NCBI GenBank assembly: GCA_003165615.1
Contig: PLWR01000465.1
Coordinates: 1-6,599 of the forward strand
Length of the DNA stretch: 6,599 nt
Direction: 5' to 3'
Origin: Acidobacteriota bacterium
GTDB lineage: Bacteria > Acidobacteriota > Terriglobia > UBA7540
The notes beneath the pieces were generated by a model. It saw nothing but the letters and a program-made list of their open reading frames with translations, was not told where the DNA came from and made no database searches. Shown here one piece after another: positions 1 through 6,279 of this stretch. Positions within the stretch are counted from its first letter, which is position 1. Each line of letters opens with the position of its first letter. Position numbers and translations under genes: made by a program.

Positions 1-57
1 CACTTAAATCAAAACCGCTCTAGGTGGCAGCGTAGTGAGGGCAGTTTATGGAAGGAA

Positions 58-81
58 CCCCGATCATTGTACGGGGATTTT
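58..81 (+). terminator. Weak candidate intrinsic terminator of an upstream gene
   Basis: A 5-bp stem CCCCG/CGGGG (58-62 and 72-76) with a 9-nt loop is followed by a short T-run (78-81). This could end transcription coming from before the window. The stem is short and the T-run weak, so it may be chance. Confidence 0.25.
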
Positions 82-130
82 CAATCGCCGCGGATGGCGA
101 ACACAAATTTCGAAAGCTCGTGAGGAGTTC

Positions 131-1399
131 ATGTCACATTTTCGGAAGTTGATCGTTCTCTTGGCATTCCCCCTGTTTCCGGTGGCGTCCTTTGCTCAGC
201 AGGCGCTCACCTGGGAGCAGGTTCGGGATAAATTTGAGGCCGTCAATCCGACCCTGAAAGCCGCTGAAATCAATATTGACGAGTCGCGCGACAATGAAGT
301 CACGGCCTATCTCCGCCCCAATCCGTCTTTCAATTTCGGGACGGATGGCACGCAGCTCGCTCCGCATAACGGGACCTGGGTACCTCTGCTCGGTACGCAG
401 TACGTCCCGGGGGTGAGCTACCTGCATGAAAGGCGGCACAAGAGGGAGTTGCGGCTGGAAGCCGCCAAAAAGGCCACTGATATCGCCGGCTCACAGCTTA
501 AGGATCAGGACCGGACGCTCCTCTCCACTCTGCGCGGCGCGTTCGTGCTGGTGCTGCAACAGAAGGCGCTCCTTGCACTGGCCAAAGCCAACCTCGATTA
601 CTACGACCACGTGCTCAATATCAGCCGGGAGCAATTCCGCGTGGGGGGCATCGCGAGAATAGATTTCGATCGCCTGGAGCTGCAGCGCGTGCAGTACGAA
701 TCGGACGTGGAAAGCGCCCGGGTGGCCCTGGTGGACGCGAAAATCCAGGTTCTGCAGTTGCTGACCGATCGCACGCCACCGACCCAGTTTGATGTCACGG
801 GCCCGTTTGATTCCTCGGACCAGCTTCCGTCGCCCGACGAATTGCACCGCCTGGCACTCGATACCCGTCCAGACCTCAAGGCGGCAATGCAGGCGGTGGA
901 AATGGCGAAAACGAACCACCAACTGGCGGTCGCCAATGGATCGACCGACCCGACCTATTCCGTATGGGTTTCCTATAATCCTTCCTTTAACAATCCTAAC
1001 GACAGGGAAACCATCGGCGCCAGTGTCAACATCCCCCTCCGCATCTTCGACCGGAATCAGGGAGAGAAGGCGCGTACTCTGGCGGATATCGGCCTCAACG
1101 AGCGGCAACGCGACGCCGCGGAGGCCCAGGTGTTCAGCGATGTGGATACCGCCTATGCCAACGTGGAGAGCAACATCATCCTGATCCGGCCTTACAAAGA
1201 GAAATATCTCGCCCAGGCCGTCCGCGTGCGCGATACGGTAACCTATTCTTATCAGCGCGGTGGAGCATCCCTGCTGGATTTCCTGAACGCCGAGAGCGAC
1301 TATCGCAGCGTTCAGATAAACTATCTGACTCTTATCGGTACCTACCTGACCGCCGTGGCGCAATTGAATCAGGCGGTGGGCCGGGAGGTTATTCCCTGA
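131..1399 (+). CDS. TolC-family (CzcC/CusC-like) outer-membrane efflux protein
   Basis: Predicted outer-membrane channel of a tripartite efflux system, 422 aa, the normal length for the CzcC group. The ATG at 131 is preferred because GAGGAG lies just upstream (122-127, short 3-nt spacing) and it begins a clean signal peptide: basic start, hydrophobic residues ~7-19, likely cleavage after SFA (residue 22). An in-frame GTG at 35 would put 32 unrelated residues before this signal. Two long heptad-rich helical repeats cover about residues 105-210 and 310-415. Family hallmarks are the strand IPLRIFDRNQGE (301-312) and the C-terminal stretch YQRGGASLLDFLNAESDYR (374-392). Family knowledge: such proteins pair with an RND or ABC pump and a membrane-fusion adaptor. 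Neither is downstream here, and what lies upstream is outside the window, so the substrate (metal or organic) cannot be inferred. No promoter was recognised. Confidence 0.9.
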   Translation: MSHFRKLIVLLAFPLFPVASFAQQALTWEQVRDKFEAVNPTLKAAEINIDESRDNEVTAYLRPNPSFNFGTDGTQLAPHNGTWVPLLGTQYVPGVSYLHERRHKRELRLEAAKKATDIAGSQLKDQDRTLLSTLRGAFVLVLQQKALLALAKANLDYYDHVLNISREQFRVGGIARIDFDRLELQRVQYESDVESARVALVDAKIQVLQLLTDRTPPTQFDVTGPFDSSDQLPSPDELHRLALDTRPDLKAAMQAVEMAKTNHQLAVANGSTDPTYSVWVSYNPSFNNPNDRETIGASVNIPLRIFDRNQGEKARTLADIGLNERQRDAAEAQVFSDVDTAYANVESNIILIRPYKEKYLAQAVRVRDTVTYSYQRGGASLLDFLNAESDYRSVQINYLTLIGTYLTAVAQLNQAVGREVIP

Positions 1400-1784
1400 A
1401 CCGCAAATTGTTTGAAATTGGCCTGCCACCCGGTGCATGCTTCATGGGTTCTGTCGGTGAAGCAATTACGTGAAACCGTGGGTAGCCGCAATCTGCCGTA
1501 AGCAAGGCGAGGCGGGGAGCAGGTTCTGGGCAGGGGGGTTCGGGATGGCACGTTGGTGGCCATTCGATGCGAGATGATTGCGGAAGGGTAAAAATGTCCG
1601 CGGAGGCTGGGGATGTGACATTTTGACGCTGTGCTCCAGACCCTGGCATCAGCCAATATCCTCGGGCATTCTTGGACTATCCACAATGTGGGGTACGAAA
1701 AACCAGATTTGAACAGGTTCTAGTCAGTGACTCAGTGACCGCCGCAGCAAAGGTCGAAAAGCGCGCGCCAAAGGAGACGACCCA
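1400..1784. other. 385-bp intergenic region, no convincing gene
   Basis: The gap lies between the TolC-like gene and the aldolase. Reading frames across it on both strands give low-complexity Pro/Ser/Arg-rich translations without a ribosome site, so I call no gene. Visible details are a GTCAAAATGTCA direct repeat of GTCA on the minus strand (around 1614-1626) and a tandem TCAGTGAC repeat near 1730. Its length leaves room for the aldolase promoter and possibly a tolC terminator, but I cannot place a convincing -35/-10 pair or a strong hairpin. Confidence 0.5.
1724..1739. repeat. Perfect tandem duplication of TCAGTGAC upstream of the aldolase
   Basis: Two adjacent copies of the 8-mer (1724-1731 and 1732-1739) lie about 45 bp before the aldolase start. 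The first copy, with the preceding G, forms the palindrome GTCAGTGAC. It could be a regulator site or a small slippage duplication. No regulator can be named. Confidence 0.4.
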
Positions 1785-2471
1785 GTGAAGAAATTCGAGG
1801 TGCGGGGCTGGTTTGAAGATACCGGAATTGTCGCTGCCGTGCGCGTCAACTCAGCGGAGGACGCCATGTTTGCCGCCCAGTCGGTTGCGGCGGGAGGGGT
1901 GGTGGTCATCGAAATCCCCCTGACCGTGCCCCAAGCTATGAAGGTCATCAACCAGTTGGCTAAGAGCACGCCCACCATCGTCGTGGGGGCGGGAGGTGTA
2001 ACGAATCCCCACACCGCGCAGGCCTGCCTTGAAGCCGGCGCGCAGTTTCTGACCTGCGACGGCCTGCAACCTGCCGTGATCGAGTTCGCCTCGAAGCAGG
2101 ACGTGGTGGCGTTCCCGGGTGCGCTGACTCCGACGGAAGTCATTACCGCCTGGGAAGCGAACTCCGATTTCGTCAAGGTGGTTCCGTGTGCTCACATTGG
2201 CGGCGAAGCTTACATTGGGTCTCTGCATCGAATGTTCCCGCAGATTCCGTTAATAGCCGCCGGAGGTGTGAATCAGCAGAATGCGTCCAATTTCATCCTG
2301 GCAGGGGCCGTCGCCCTCGGCGTGGGCAGGGAACTGATTCCTTCTGACGCGATCCGGCGTCGCCAGGAAGACCGGATTGGCGAACTGGCCCGCCGCTTCC
2401 GGGGTTTCGTGAAGGCCGGCCGTGACCACCTGGTGGCCCGCGCCCGAAGGTCCGCCGGTCCCAATGAGTAA
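1785..2471 (+). CDS. KDPG/KHG aldolase-family protein (class I, Schiff base)
   Basis: Predicted cytoplasmic TIM-barrel aldolase that cleaves 2-keto-3-deoxy-6-phosphogluconate (Entner-Doudoroff pathway) or 4-hydroxy-2-oxoglutarate to pyruvate plus an aldehyde. It has 228 aa, slightly longer than the ~205-215 usual. The GTG start is fixed by AAGGAG at 1771-1776, 8 nt upstream. The general base E43 (in VIEIPLT) and the Schiff-base lysine K131 (in FVKVVPC, matching KFFPA) are present, followed by GG (139-140) and the phosphate-loop-like AAGGVN (158-163). Differences from E. coli Eda: the Arg of LRT is Thr47, GAGT reads GAGG (68-71), and SPG reads CDG (91-93). These touch substrate-binding positions, so specificity may differ; the E-I-x-x-T-V-P form recurs in a subfamily I recall from Acidobacteriota. 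Residues ~187-228 form a basic C-terminal tail. No kinase or dehydratase partner is adjacent. Confidence 0.88.
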   Translation: MKKFEVRGWFEDTGIVAAVRVNSAEDAMFAAQSVAAGGVVVIEIPLTVPQAMKVINQLAKSTPTIVVGAGGVTNPHTAQACLEAGAQFLTCDGLQPAVIEFASKQDVVAFPGALTPTEVITAWEANSDFVKVVPCAHIGGEAYIGSLHRMFPQIPLIAAGGVNQQNASNFILAGAVALGVGRELIPSDAIRRRQEDRIGELARRFRGFVKAGRDHLVARARRSAGPNE

Positions 2472-2541
2472 CCTAACGAAGTTTTTGGCAGGCAATACGG
2501 ATCAGTTCTGGCGGGTGACGCTGCGGGTCAACGAGTCGTGA
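2464..2541 (+). CDS. Possible 25-aa ORF overlapping the aldolase stop
   Basis: An ATG overlaps the end of the aldolase gene (ATGAGTAA), a classic translational-coupling geometry, and opens a 25-codon frame ending in TGA. The peptide begins MSNLTKFLAG and has no recognisable domain. The nearest Shine-Dalgarno-like GAAGG (2446-2450) is too far away. It may be the stump of a lost second operon gene or simply chance. Confidence 0.15.
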   Translation: MSNLTKFLAGNTDQFWRVTLRVNES

Positions 2542-2563
2542 GAGGTCTCTTCACCTTAGGACT

Positions 2564-2603
2564 TCGACCACGAAGGGTACATCGAGTGTGCCCTTCGTGT
2601 CGA
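2564..2603. terminator. Strong hairpin between convergent genes, likely bidirectional terminator
   Basis: Left arm CACGAAGGGTACA (2569-2581) pairs with TGTGCCCTTCGTG (2587-2599) over 13 bp with one G-T wobble and a 5-nt loop (TCGAG). TCGA at 2564-2567 and 2600-2603 extends the stem past one bulged C. It lies after the aldolase and before the 3' end of the minus-strand gene, where a shared terminator is expected. No T-tract follows in either direction, so it may act with Rho or protect 3' ends. Confidence 0.55.
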
Positions 2604-2638
2604 GCCACTGGCGAGCCGGGACTTTGTTTGCCGGGGCC

Positions 2639-3025
2639 TTATTTGGATGCATCTTCTGTGTCCTTTGCCATTCGCTCCTGGGATGCCGCCATTTCCCGGT
2701 TGGATCGCGCTTCCTGGCGATACCCTTTCGCCATGGATTCGTAACGCGCTGCCGTGTTCGGCGCCGTGATATTTTTTGCTACCGGGCCGTTCCGGTAAGT
2801 CGCCGCGGCCTGTTCATATCCTGCCGCCTGTGAATCCAGACTTTCCGCCTTGGTTTTGTAGTAAGCCGCGATGCACAAGTGATTTTCCGGCGTTTTCGCA
2901 GCTTTAAGAGCAACCATCAGGTCTCTGTCGTTGTTGATCGCTTGCGGCATTTGTAGGCCCCAGGCAATGCTTCCCCAAGCCAGAGTCATCATCAAGAGCA
3001 CTTGACAGGATCTTTTCGTATACAT
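2639..3025 (-). CDS. Small exported helical-repeat protein, function unknown
   Basis: A 128-aa protein with an N-terminal export signal: basic YTKR, then a hydrophobic stretch (~8-23, VLLMMTLAWGSIAW), probably cleaved near residue 23-26. There is no lipobox; the only early Cys (residue 7) precedes the hydrophobic core. The start is supported by AAGGAGG (minus strand, 3034-3040) 8 nt before ATG. The mature part is Ala/Gln/Glu/Lys-rich and predicted helical, with two related segments: residues 56-74 (YKTKAESLDSQAAGYEQAA) and 102-120 (YRQEARSNREMAASQERMA) share 7 of 19 positions, joined by a Pro/Asn-containing linker (~80-92). I recall similar two-repeat periplasmic proteins, with NHLxIAxYYxxKA and YxxMAKxYR motifs, as common hypotheticals in Acidobacteriota. 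No function is known to me. The gene converges on the aldolase gene and appears monocistronic. Confidence 0.75.
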   Translation of the reverse strand: MYTKRSCQVLLMMTLAWGSIAWGLQMPQAINNDRDLMVALKAAKTPENHLCIAAYYKTKAESLDSQAAGYEQAAATYRNGPVAKNITAPNTAARYESMAKGYRQEARSNREMAASQERMAKDTEDASK

Positions 3026-3040
3026 CGTAGGTCCCTCCTT

Positions 3041-3353
3041 TAGGGATTCTCAGCCACATCTCCTGCTCGAGTTAGCGCCCACCTATCTCGTCGACCCTTC
3101 CTCCCAAGGCGCTTCGGCGTGGTGCCGCCTCATGCGAAGCCCCTTTTCCCGAATAGCTGTAAAGCTTCGCGGAACCCTAATGACTCGACTCTAAGCTGTG
3201 ATATGTGAATAAGGCATAAAGGGGACCTAAAGATTTTAGGAAGGAGTTGTAATCGCCGGCCGGTGCCGCACTCTGTTTATCGCTTATACCTCGGAGTAAC
3301 AAAAACCATGGGTCATCACGCACTGGTTGGGAAGAAACAATCCGTCACTTTGA
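3041..3353. other. Intergenic region, no gene recognised; two inverted repeats
   Basis: This covers the upstream region of the minus-strand small gene and the degraded approach to the integrase remnant. It contains GCGAAGC/GCTTCGC (3134-3140 and 3164-3170, 23-nt loop) and the small hairpin CCTAAA-GAT-TTTAGG (3226-3240), followed at once by AAGGAG (3241-3246). That ribosome-site-like sequence has no suitable start codon downstream: the next GTG, at 3263, is 16 nt away and opens a frame with no recognisable protein. It could be the leader of a gene that was deleted. No clear promoter for the minus-strand gene was found. Confidence 0.4.
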
Positions 3354-3650
3354 ATTGGCTGGCCTATGACGGAACAGAACACGCTCCGTTGTGGGTTGCA
3401 GAAGGCAGCAAAGAAGGTGGGGGTGCATCTGACATGGCACGGACTTCGCTACTGGTCAGGGACCATGCTGTTTTACGAACACGTGGATCGCAAGACCATC
3501 CAATCTCGATTGGGCCATGCCGACGCGCGTACCACGGCCAACGGGTATGTCCACTCCAACGGCAAAGCAGGACGAGAGGCGGCGCAGGTAGTTTCAAACT
3601 CCAGCACTTCCTGTCACCAAGATTCCGAAGCCGTGACAATCCCCGAGTAG
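3354..3650 (+). pseudogene. C-terminal remnant of a tyrosine recombinase/integrase
   Basis: Only the last ~98 codons of a phage-type integrase remain; the intact enzyme usually has 300-400. Numbered from the Met at 3366, the catalytic-domain motifs are WHGLRYWSGTML (H25, R28), RLGHADARTT (H51) and the nucleophile Tyr61 in NGYVHS. The spacing and the following G-x-x-GRxAA tail match integrases common in Acidobacteriota. The first catalytic Arg, the core-binding domain and any start region are absent; an in-frame TGA at 3351 precedes it, and upstream sequence in other frames shows no integrase similarity. The present TAG (3648-3650) comes from the end of the inserted transposon. Joining at the CAATCCCC repeat restores a reading frame that runs to TAA at 6594-6596. 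The remnant was probably already inactive before that insertion, although that order is inferred. Confidence 0.85.
3637..3644. repeat. Left copy of 8-bp target-site duplication (CAATCCCC)
   Basis: Identical to 6571-6578 on the other side of the element. It directly abuts the inferred left end. Eight bases is within the range known for IS1-type transposition. It lies inside the integrase remnant, near its 3' end. Confidence 0.8.
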
Positions 3651-3666
3651 TGTCTCAGTTTGAATT
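3645..3666 (+). repeat. Left terminal inverted repeat
   Basis: GTAGTGTCTCAGTTTGAATT at 3647-3666 is an exact reverse complement of 6550-6569. The two bases before it (GA) complete the inferred tip. The transposase stop codon and its last three codons are read from this repeat on the minus strand, so the gene runs right to the element's end. Confidence 0.9.
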
Positions 3667-4524
3667 TTTCTTCTTGTAGGAACCGCGTGGGCCAAAGGTC
3701 GGCGCTGGGATTAGCGCAGCGATTTCCTCAAGACTCCAAACATGGTCAGATACTCCCGCTTCCATTGCCGGGGTGACTCGAAGCGTCTTGTGGATGCGAG
3801 CGAAGTTGTAATGCATGAAGTGAAGGGCCACTTGATAGGCGTGGTTTTCCACTTTCTTACTGAATCCGTTCGTCAGCCGCGTAAACCGCCTCATACTCAT
3901 CCGCATGGTTAGGTTCTGGCGCTCCACGTAGCTCGTGGAGATATAACGAGGGTCAGGACCGCCCATAACGCGCACTGGGTCGCAGGACGTGCATACAGCG
4001 GGACTATAACGCGTTTCTTCCTGGCTTGCGGCATAGGTTTTAATCAGCATGGCGTTGTCAATCTCGGAACCAAACGCATCCTCAACCGCAGTCAAATAGA
4101 CCTTGAGGCCGTCAGTTGTGAGTTGAATCCGGCTTTTGAGCCGTCCAGCCAAATCCTCAATAAACATCTTGGCGCTTCGGGCATCCCGGTTTCCTACCAT
4201 GAATGATGGGACTAGCTTCGTGTCGGCATCAATAGCCGTCCAAGTCCAGACATCCCCGTATCCAAACTTCCCTTGTTTGTCGGCGGGTACGTTCTTTTCC
4301 TTGGCATAACAGAAAGCCCAGATTTCATCGCATTGAACTTTCTTGCACGTCAGGTTGCGAAGCGTCTTATCCTGATAGTCGGCGCAAGCAATCCCCACGT
4401 CCACCAGTAGCTTCGTTACGGTGTTGATGGATTGGCCAGTCAGGCGGGTAATGGACCGAAGGCTCTTTCCCTCTACCAACATCCCGATTATTCGTGCTCG
4501 GTCTTGAATCGTTAGCCTGTTCAT
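3655..4524 (-). CDS. IS1-family-like DDE transposase
   Basis: A 289-aa transposase that should cut and join the element's ends. The N-terminal helix-turn-helix lies at ~5-45 (RARIIGMLVEGKSLRSITRLTG), where terminal-repeat binding is expected. The catalytic domain has D66 in QCDEIW, D138 in TTDGLKVY and E201 in YVERQNLTMRM, a plausible D-D-E triad, followed by the conserved RRFTRLTNGFSKK (212-224) and HFMHYNFARIHKTLRVTPAM (235-254). This matches the single-ORF IS1-type transposases I recall from Acidobacteriota and cyanobacteria; unlike E. coli IS1 there is no InsA-InsB' frameshift. The protein ends in a Lys-rich tail (KKKNSN) encoded by the terminal repeat. The ATG has no Shine-Dalgarno and sits 7 nt after a good -10 box, implying leaderless translation. 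The gene is divergent from the HTH-peptidase gene, and repressor-like sites overlap its promoter. Confidence 0.9.
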   Translation of the reverse strand: MNRLTIQDRARIIGMLVEGKSLRSITRLTGQSINTVTKLLVDVGIACADYQDKTLRNLTCKKVQCDEIWAFCYAKEKNVPADKQGKFGYGDVWTWTAIDADTKLVPSFMVGNRDARSAKMFIEDLAGRLKSRIQLTTDGLKVYLTAVEDAFGSEIDNAMLIKTYAASQEETRYSPAVCTSCDPVRVMGGPDPRYISTSYVERQNLTMRMSMRRFTRLTNGFSKKVENHAYQVALHFMHYNFARIHKTLRVTPAMEAGVSDHVWSLEEIAALIPAPTFGPRGSYKKKNSN

Positions 4525-4531
4525 ACTGAAT

Positions 4532-4560
4532 ATTATGCTTGACAGATTTCAATTTGTCAA
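4532..4560 (-). promoter_or_regulatory. Sigma-70-like transposase promoter, leaderless
   Basis: On the minus strand TTGACA (4555-4560) is followed after 17 bp by CATAAT (4532-4537). Only 7 nt (4525-4531) separate the -10 box from the ATG, so transcription should begin at or almost at the start codon. The -35 box is one arm of the dyad CTTGACA-N10-TGTCAAG. Confidence 0.75.
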
Positions 4561-4604
4561 GCAAAAGGTTCAGTTTGACAAAAAAGACGATTTTCCTATT
4601 GACA
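4538..4604. promoter_or_regulatory. Candidate operator array of TTGACA-type motifs between divergent genes
   Basis: TTGACA occurs four times in 66 bp: 4539-4544 (+), 4555-4560 (-), 4575-4580 (+) and 4599-4604 (+). The first two form the dyad CTTGACA-N10-TGTCAAG (4538-4561), which lies over the transposase promoter. The last is the -35 of the HTH-peptidase gene. Two copies serve as -35 boxes; the other two do not fit an obvious promoter. HTH-ImmA proteins often bind their own promoter, so this is a natural operator region for the adjacent gene. Binding is inferred. Confidence 0.45.
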
Positions 4605-4627
4605 CGATTCTGGCCGTAAGTTAAACT
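4599..4627 (+). promoter_or_regulatory. Sigma-70-like promoter of the HTH-peptidase operon, leaderless
   Basis: TTGACA (4599-4604), a 17-bp spacer and TAAACT (4622-4627). The GTG start is 7 nt further on (4635), with no ribosome-binding sequence between, so the mRNA should start at or next to the initiation codon. Confidence 0.72.
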
Positions 4628-4634
4628 CTATCGC

Positions 4635-5783
4635 GTGGAACTTCAACAGGAAGATTACAAGACTCCCGGACAACTGATTCAGGCTCTGCTTGACGCTCGC
4701 GGATGGAGCAAGAGGGTTCTAGCTATAGTGCTTGATGTCGATGAAACTGGACTCAATAAAATCATAGCAGGTAAGCGTTCCGTAGACGCAGATATCGCCT
4801 TGGGCCTGAGCCAAGTATTCAACGTCCCAGCAGAGAGATTTCTTCAGCTTCAAAAGGACTATGATTTAGCAATGGCGCGAATCCTCTCCAGGCCAGACCC
4901 TGGACTGACGACTCGTGCCCGCCTATTTGGTGACCTTCCTGTGGCAGAAATGATTCGGCGCGGATGGCTAGGAGACGTAGAGGACGTAAGAAATGTACAG
5001 AGGGTGGAAACCGCTCTTTGCAAGTTTTTTGAGGCTTCCTCGGTTGACGAAATAGAGATTCTGCCGCACGCTGCCAAGAAGACGAACGTAACTTATCCAG
5101 CTACACCCGTTCAGCTAGCGTGGTTATATCGTGTGCGTCAGATCGCGGCTGACATGCTGGTTCCGAAGTACTCGAAGAAGTCCCTCTACGTTGCGCTGGG
5201 AAATCTTCAACTCTTACGTTCTTCCCCCGATCAGGCACGGAAGGTGCCGCGTATCTTAATGGAGAGTGGCGTCCGATTCATCATCGTTGAGTCGCTCCCT
5301 TCAAGCAAAATCGACGGCGTTTGCTTCTGGCTAGATGACAATTCTCCAGTGATTGGTATGTCATTACGCTATGACCGCATCGATAACTTTTGGTTTGTGG
5401 TACGCCATGAGCTTGAGCATGTGCTCCGGCATCATGGACGCTGTGCCGCAATGCTCGACGTTGAATTGGAAGGGGAGCGCACAGGAACAACGGAAAGCAT
5501 CCCACTTGAGGAACGACTAGCAAACGGGGCTGCGGCTGAGTTTTGTGTCTCACAGTCAGCTTTGAATGCCTTCATTGAACGCAAAGCCCCATTATTCTAC
5601 GAAAAAGATATTTTGGGATTTGCTCGTACTCTCAAAATTCATCCCGGCTTAATCGCAGGTCAGTTGCAGCACCGGACTGGTAGGTACGATAGATATCGTA
5701 ACCATCTCGTCAAAATAAGGTCGTCAGTCTTACCGGGAGCGATGGTTGATGGATGGGGAAACGTCGCTTCAATTGGGGAATAG
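4635..5783 (+). CDS. HigA-type HTH / ImmA-IrrE zinc metallopeptidase fusion protein
   Basis: A 382-aa cytoplasmic protein predicted to be a DNA-binding regulator with a built-in protease. Residues ~10-80 form an Xre/HigA-like HTH (TPGQLIQALLDARGWSKR, then NKIIAGKRSVDADIALGLSQ) ending in LQKDYDL, typical of HigA antitoxins. A linker of ~80-200 has no domain I can name. Residues ~200-345 are the ImmA/IrrE (COG2856, M78-like) domain: HELEH at 258-262 is the HExxH zinc site, E293 in EERLANGAAAEF is the likely third ligand, and HPGLIAGQLQHRTGR (336-350) is the usual C-terminal block. The GTG start lacks a Shine-Dalgarno but fits the HTH start and a leaderless transcript. Family knowledge: ImmA cleaves the ImmR repressor in ICEBs1 and IrrE/PprI cleaves DdrO in Deinococcus. 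Here both roles may sit in one chain. The partner gene follows 10 nt downstream. Alternative roles are toxin-antitoxin component or defence regulator. Confidence 0.88.
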   Translation: MELQQEDYKTPGQLIQALLDARGWSKRVLAIVLDVDETGLNKIIAGKRSVDADIALGLSQVFNVPAERFLQLQKDYDLAMARILSRPDPGLTTRARLFGDLPVAEMIRRGWLGDVEDVRNVQRVETALCKFFEASSVDEIEILPHAAKKTNVTYPATPVQLAWLYRVRQIAADMLVPKYSKKSLYVALGNLQLLRSSPDQARKVPRILMESGVRFIIVESLPSSKIDGVCFWLDDNSPVIGMSLRYDRIDNFWFVVRHELEHVLRHHGRCAAMLDVELEGERTGTTESIPLEERLANGAAAEFCVSQSALNAFIERKAPLFYEKDILGFARTLKIHPGLIAGQLQHRTGRYDRYRNHLVKIRSSVLPGAMVDGWGNVASIGE

Positions 5784-5786
5784 GAG
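5782..5786 (+). promoter_or_regulatory. Shine-Dalgarno AGGAG that sets the partner gene's start
   Basis: AGGAG overlaps the last two bases of the HTH-peptidase stop codon and lies 7 nt before GTG at 5794. This favours that GTG over TTG 5746 or ATG 5749, which would overlap the upstream gene by ~35 bp and have no such site. It is the only clear Shine-Dalgarno in the element, as expected for the second gene of an operon whose first gene is leaderless. Confidence 0.7.
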
Positions 5787-5793
5787 AAAACTT

Positions 5794-6279
5794 GTGAGTA
5801 ACAAAATACAAGAGCGCCAGAGATTTATTCGGTACTACAAGGAGAACACCGGGAAGAAAACTGTTGATATGCACGATGTGGCAAAATTTGCGGTGAAGAT
5901 GGGTCATGCCCTTCCGGTGCCCCCGGACCCTATCGACATCTTAGCCAAGCAATATTCGGATGCAGCGCGAGAAGAAACGCGCGTTGACAAGGAAACGAAG
6001 CGGCCATATCGAGCGAACCTCGCATTTATGAAGCGGCTTCCAAATGGCAAACAGCTTGGCCTCTGGATCGATACCGATGAAGCTCCTCGCCATCAGATGG
6101 AGAAGGCGTTAACCCTGTACCGGGAGCAAATGGTAGGCGAGGCCTTGATTGGAACAAATACCGCAGAGCACTGGAATGCGATGAATCCGATGCAACGTCC
6201 GCTCGTCTTTCCGACAGACCTTGGCCCTGATGTGCAGTGGAGACAGAACGCCCCAGAAGAGGAAGATCAGGCTAGTTAG
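5794..6279 (+). CDS. Conserved partner of the HTH-peptidase, function unknown
   Basis: A 161-aa soluble protein with no signal peptide or membrane segment. Visible regions: a basic N-terminus (KIQERQRFIRYYKENTGKK, 4-22), VDMHDVAKFAVKMG (24-37), PPDPIDILAKQYSDAAREE (43-61), a probable core strand GLWIDTDEAPR (89-99), a helix with REQMVGEAL (110-118) and an acidic end (EEEDQAS). I recall proteins with DPxDxLAKQ, WIDxDEAPR and REQMVGD-type motifs encoded directly after ImmA-type genes in many bacteria, but know no assigned function or fold. It is the second gene of a two-gene operon, 10 nt after the peptidase stop. By position it could be the toxin or effector, the peptidase substrate, or an accessory subunit. 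Its stop overlaps that of the convergent small gene by 4 bp (TTAG, 6276-6279). Confidence 0.78.
   Translation: MSNKIQERQRFIRYYKENTGKKTVDMHDVAKFAVKMGHALPVPPDPIDILAKQYSDAAREETRVDKETKRPYRANLAFMKRLPNGKQLGLWIDTDEAPRHQMEKALTLYREQMVGEALIGTNTAEHWNAMNPMQRPLVFPTDLGPDVQWRQNAPEEEDQAS

Noticed and set aside
35..130. GTG at 35 as the start of the TolC-like gene
   Set aside because: It would place 32 residues before an obvious signal peptide; the ATG at 131 has GAGGAG in front.
491..1438. Long minus-strand open frame (315 codons) opposite the TolC-like gene
   Set aside because: It is the antisense of a clear family member, has no Shine-Dalgarno or family motifs, and arises from GC-rich codon use.
1540..1560. 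Sigma-54 promoter TGGCACG-N4-TGGC
   Set aside because: The -12 element does not match TTGC, and no activator site or downstream gene at a fitting distance supports it.
1369..1686. Minus-strand open frames across the tolC-aldolase gap
   Set aside because: The translations are Pro/Ser/Arg-rich with no domain, two overlapping frames look equally poor, and no ribosome site is present.
3263..3679. Plus-strand GTG open frame of 138 codons over the integrase remnant
   Set aside because: The integrase motifs are in a different frame, and the AAGGAG upstream is 16 nt away, too far to serve this start.
4570..4578. Internal TCAGTTTGA as the right end of a transposase-only IS
   Set aside because: It is in the same orientation as the left repeat, not inverted, and matches only 9 of 20 bases.
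5746..5793. TTG 5746 or ATG 5749 as the start of the partner gene
   Set aside because: Both overlap the peptidase gene without a ribosome site; GTG 5794 has AGGAG at the right distance.
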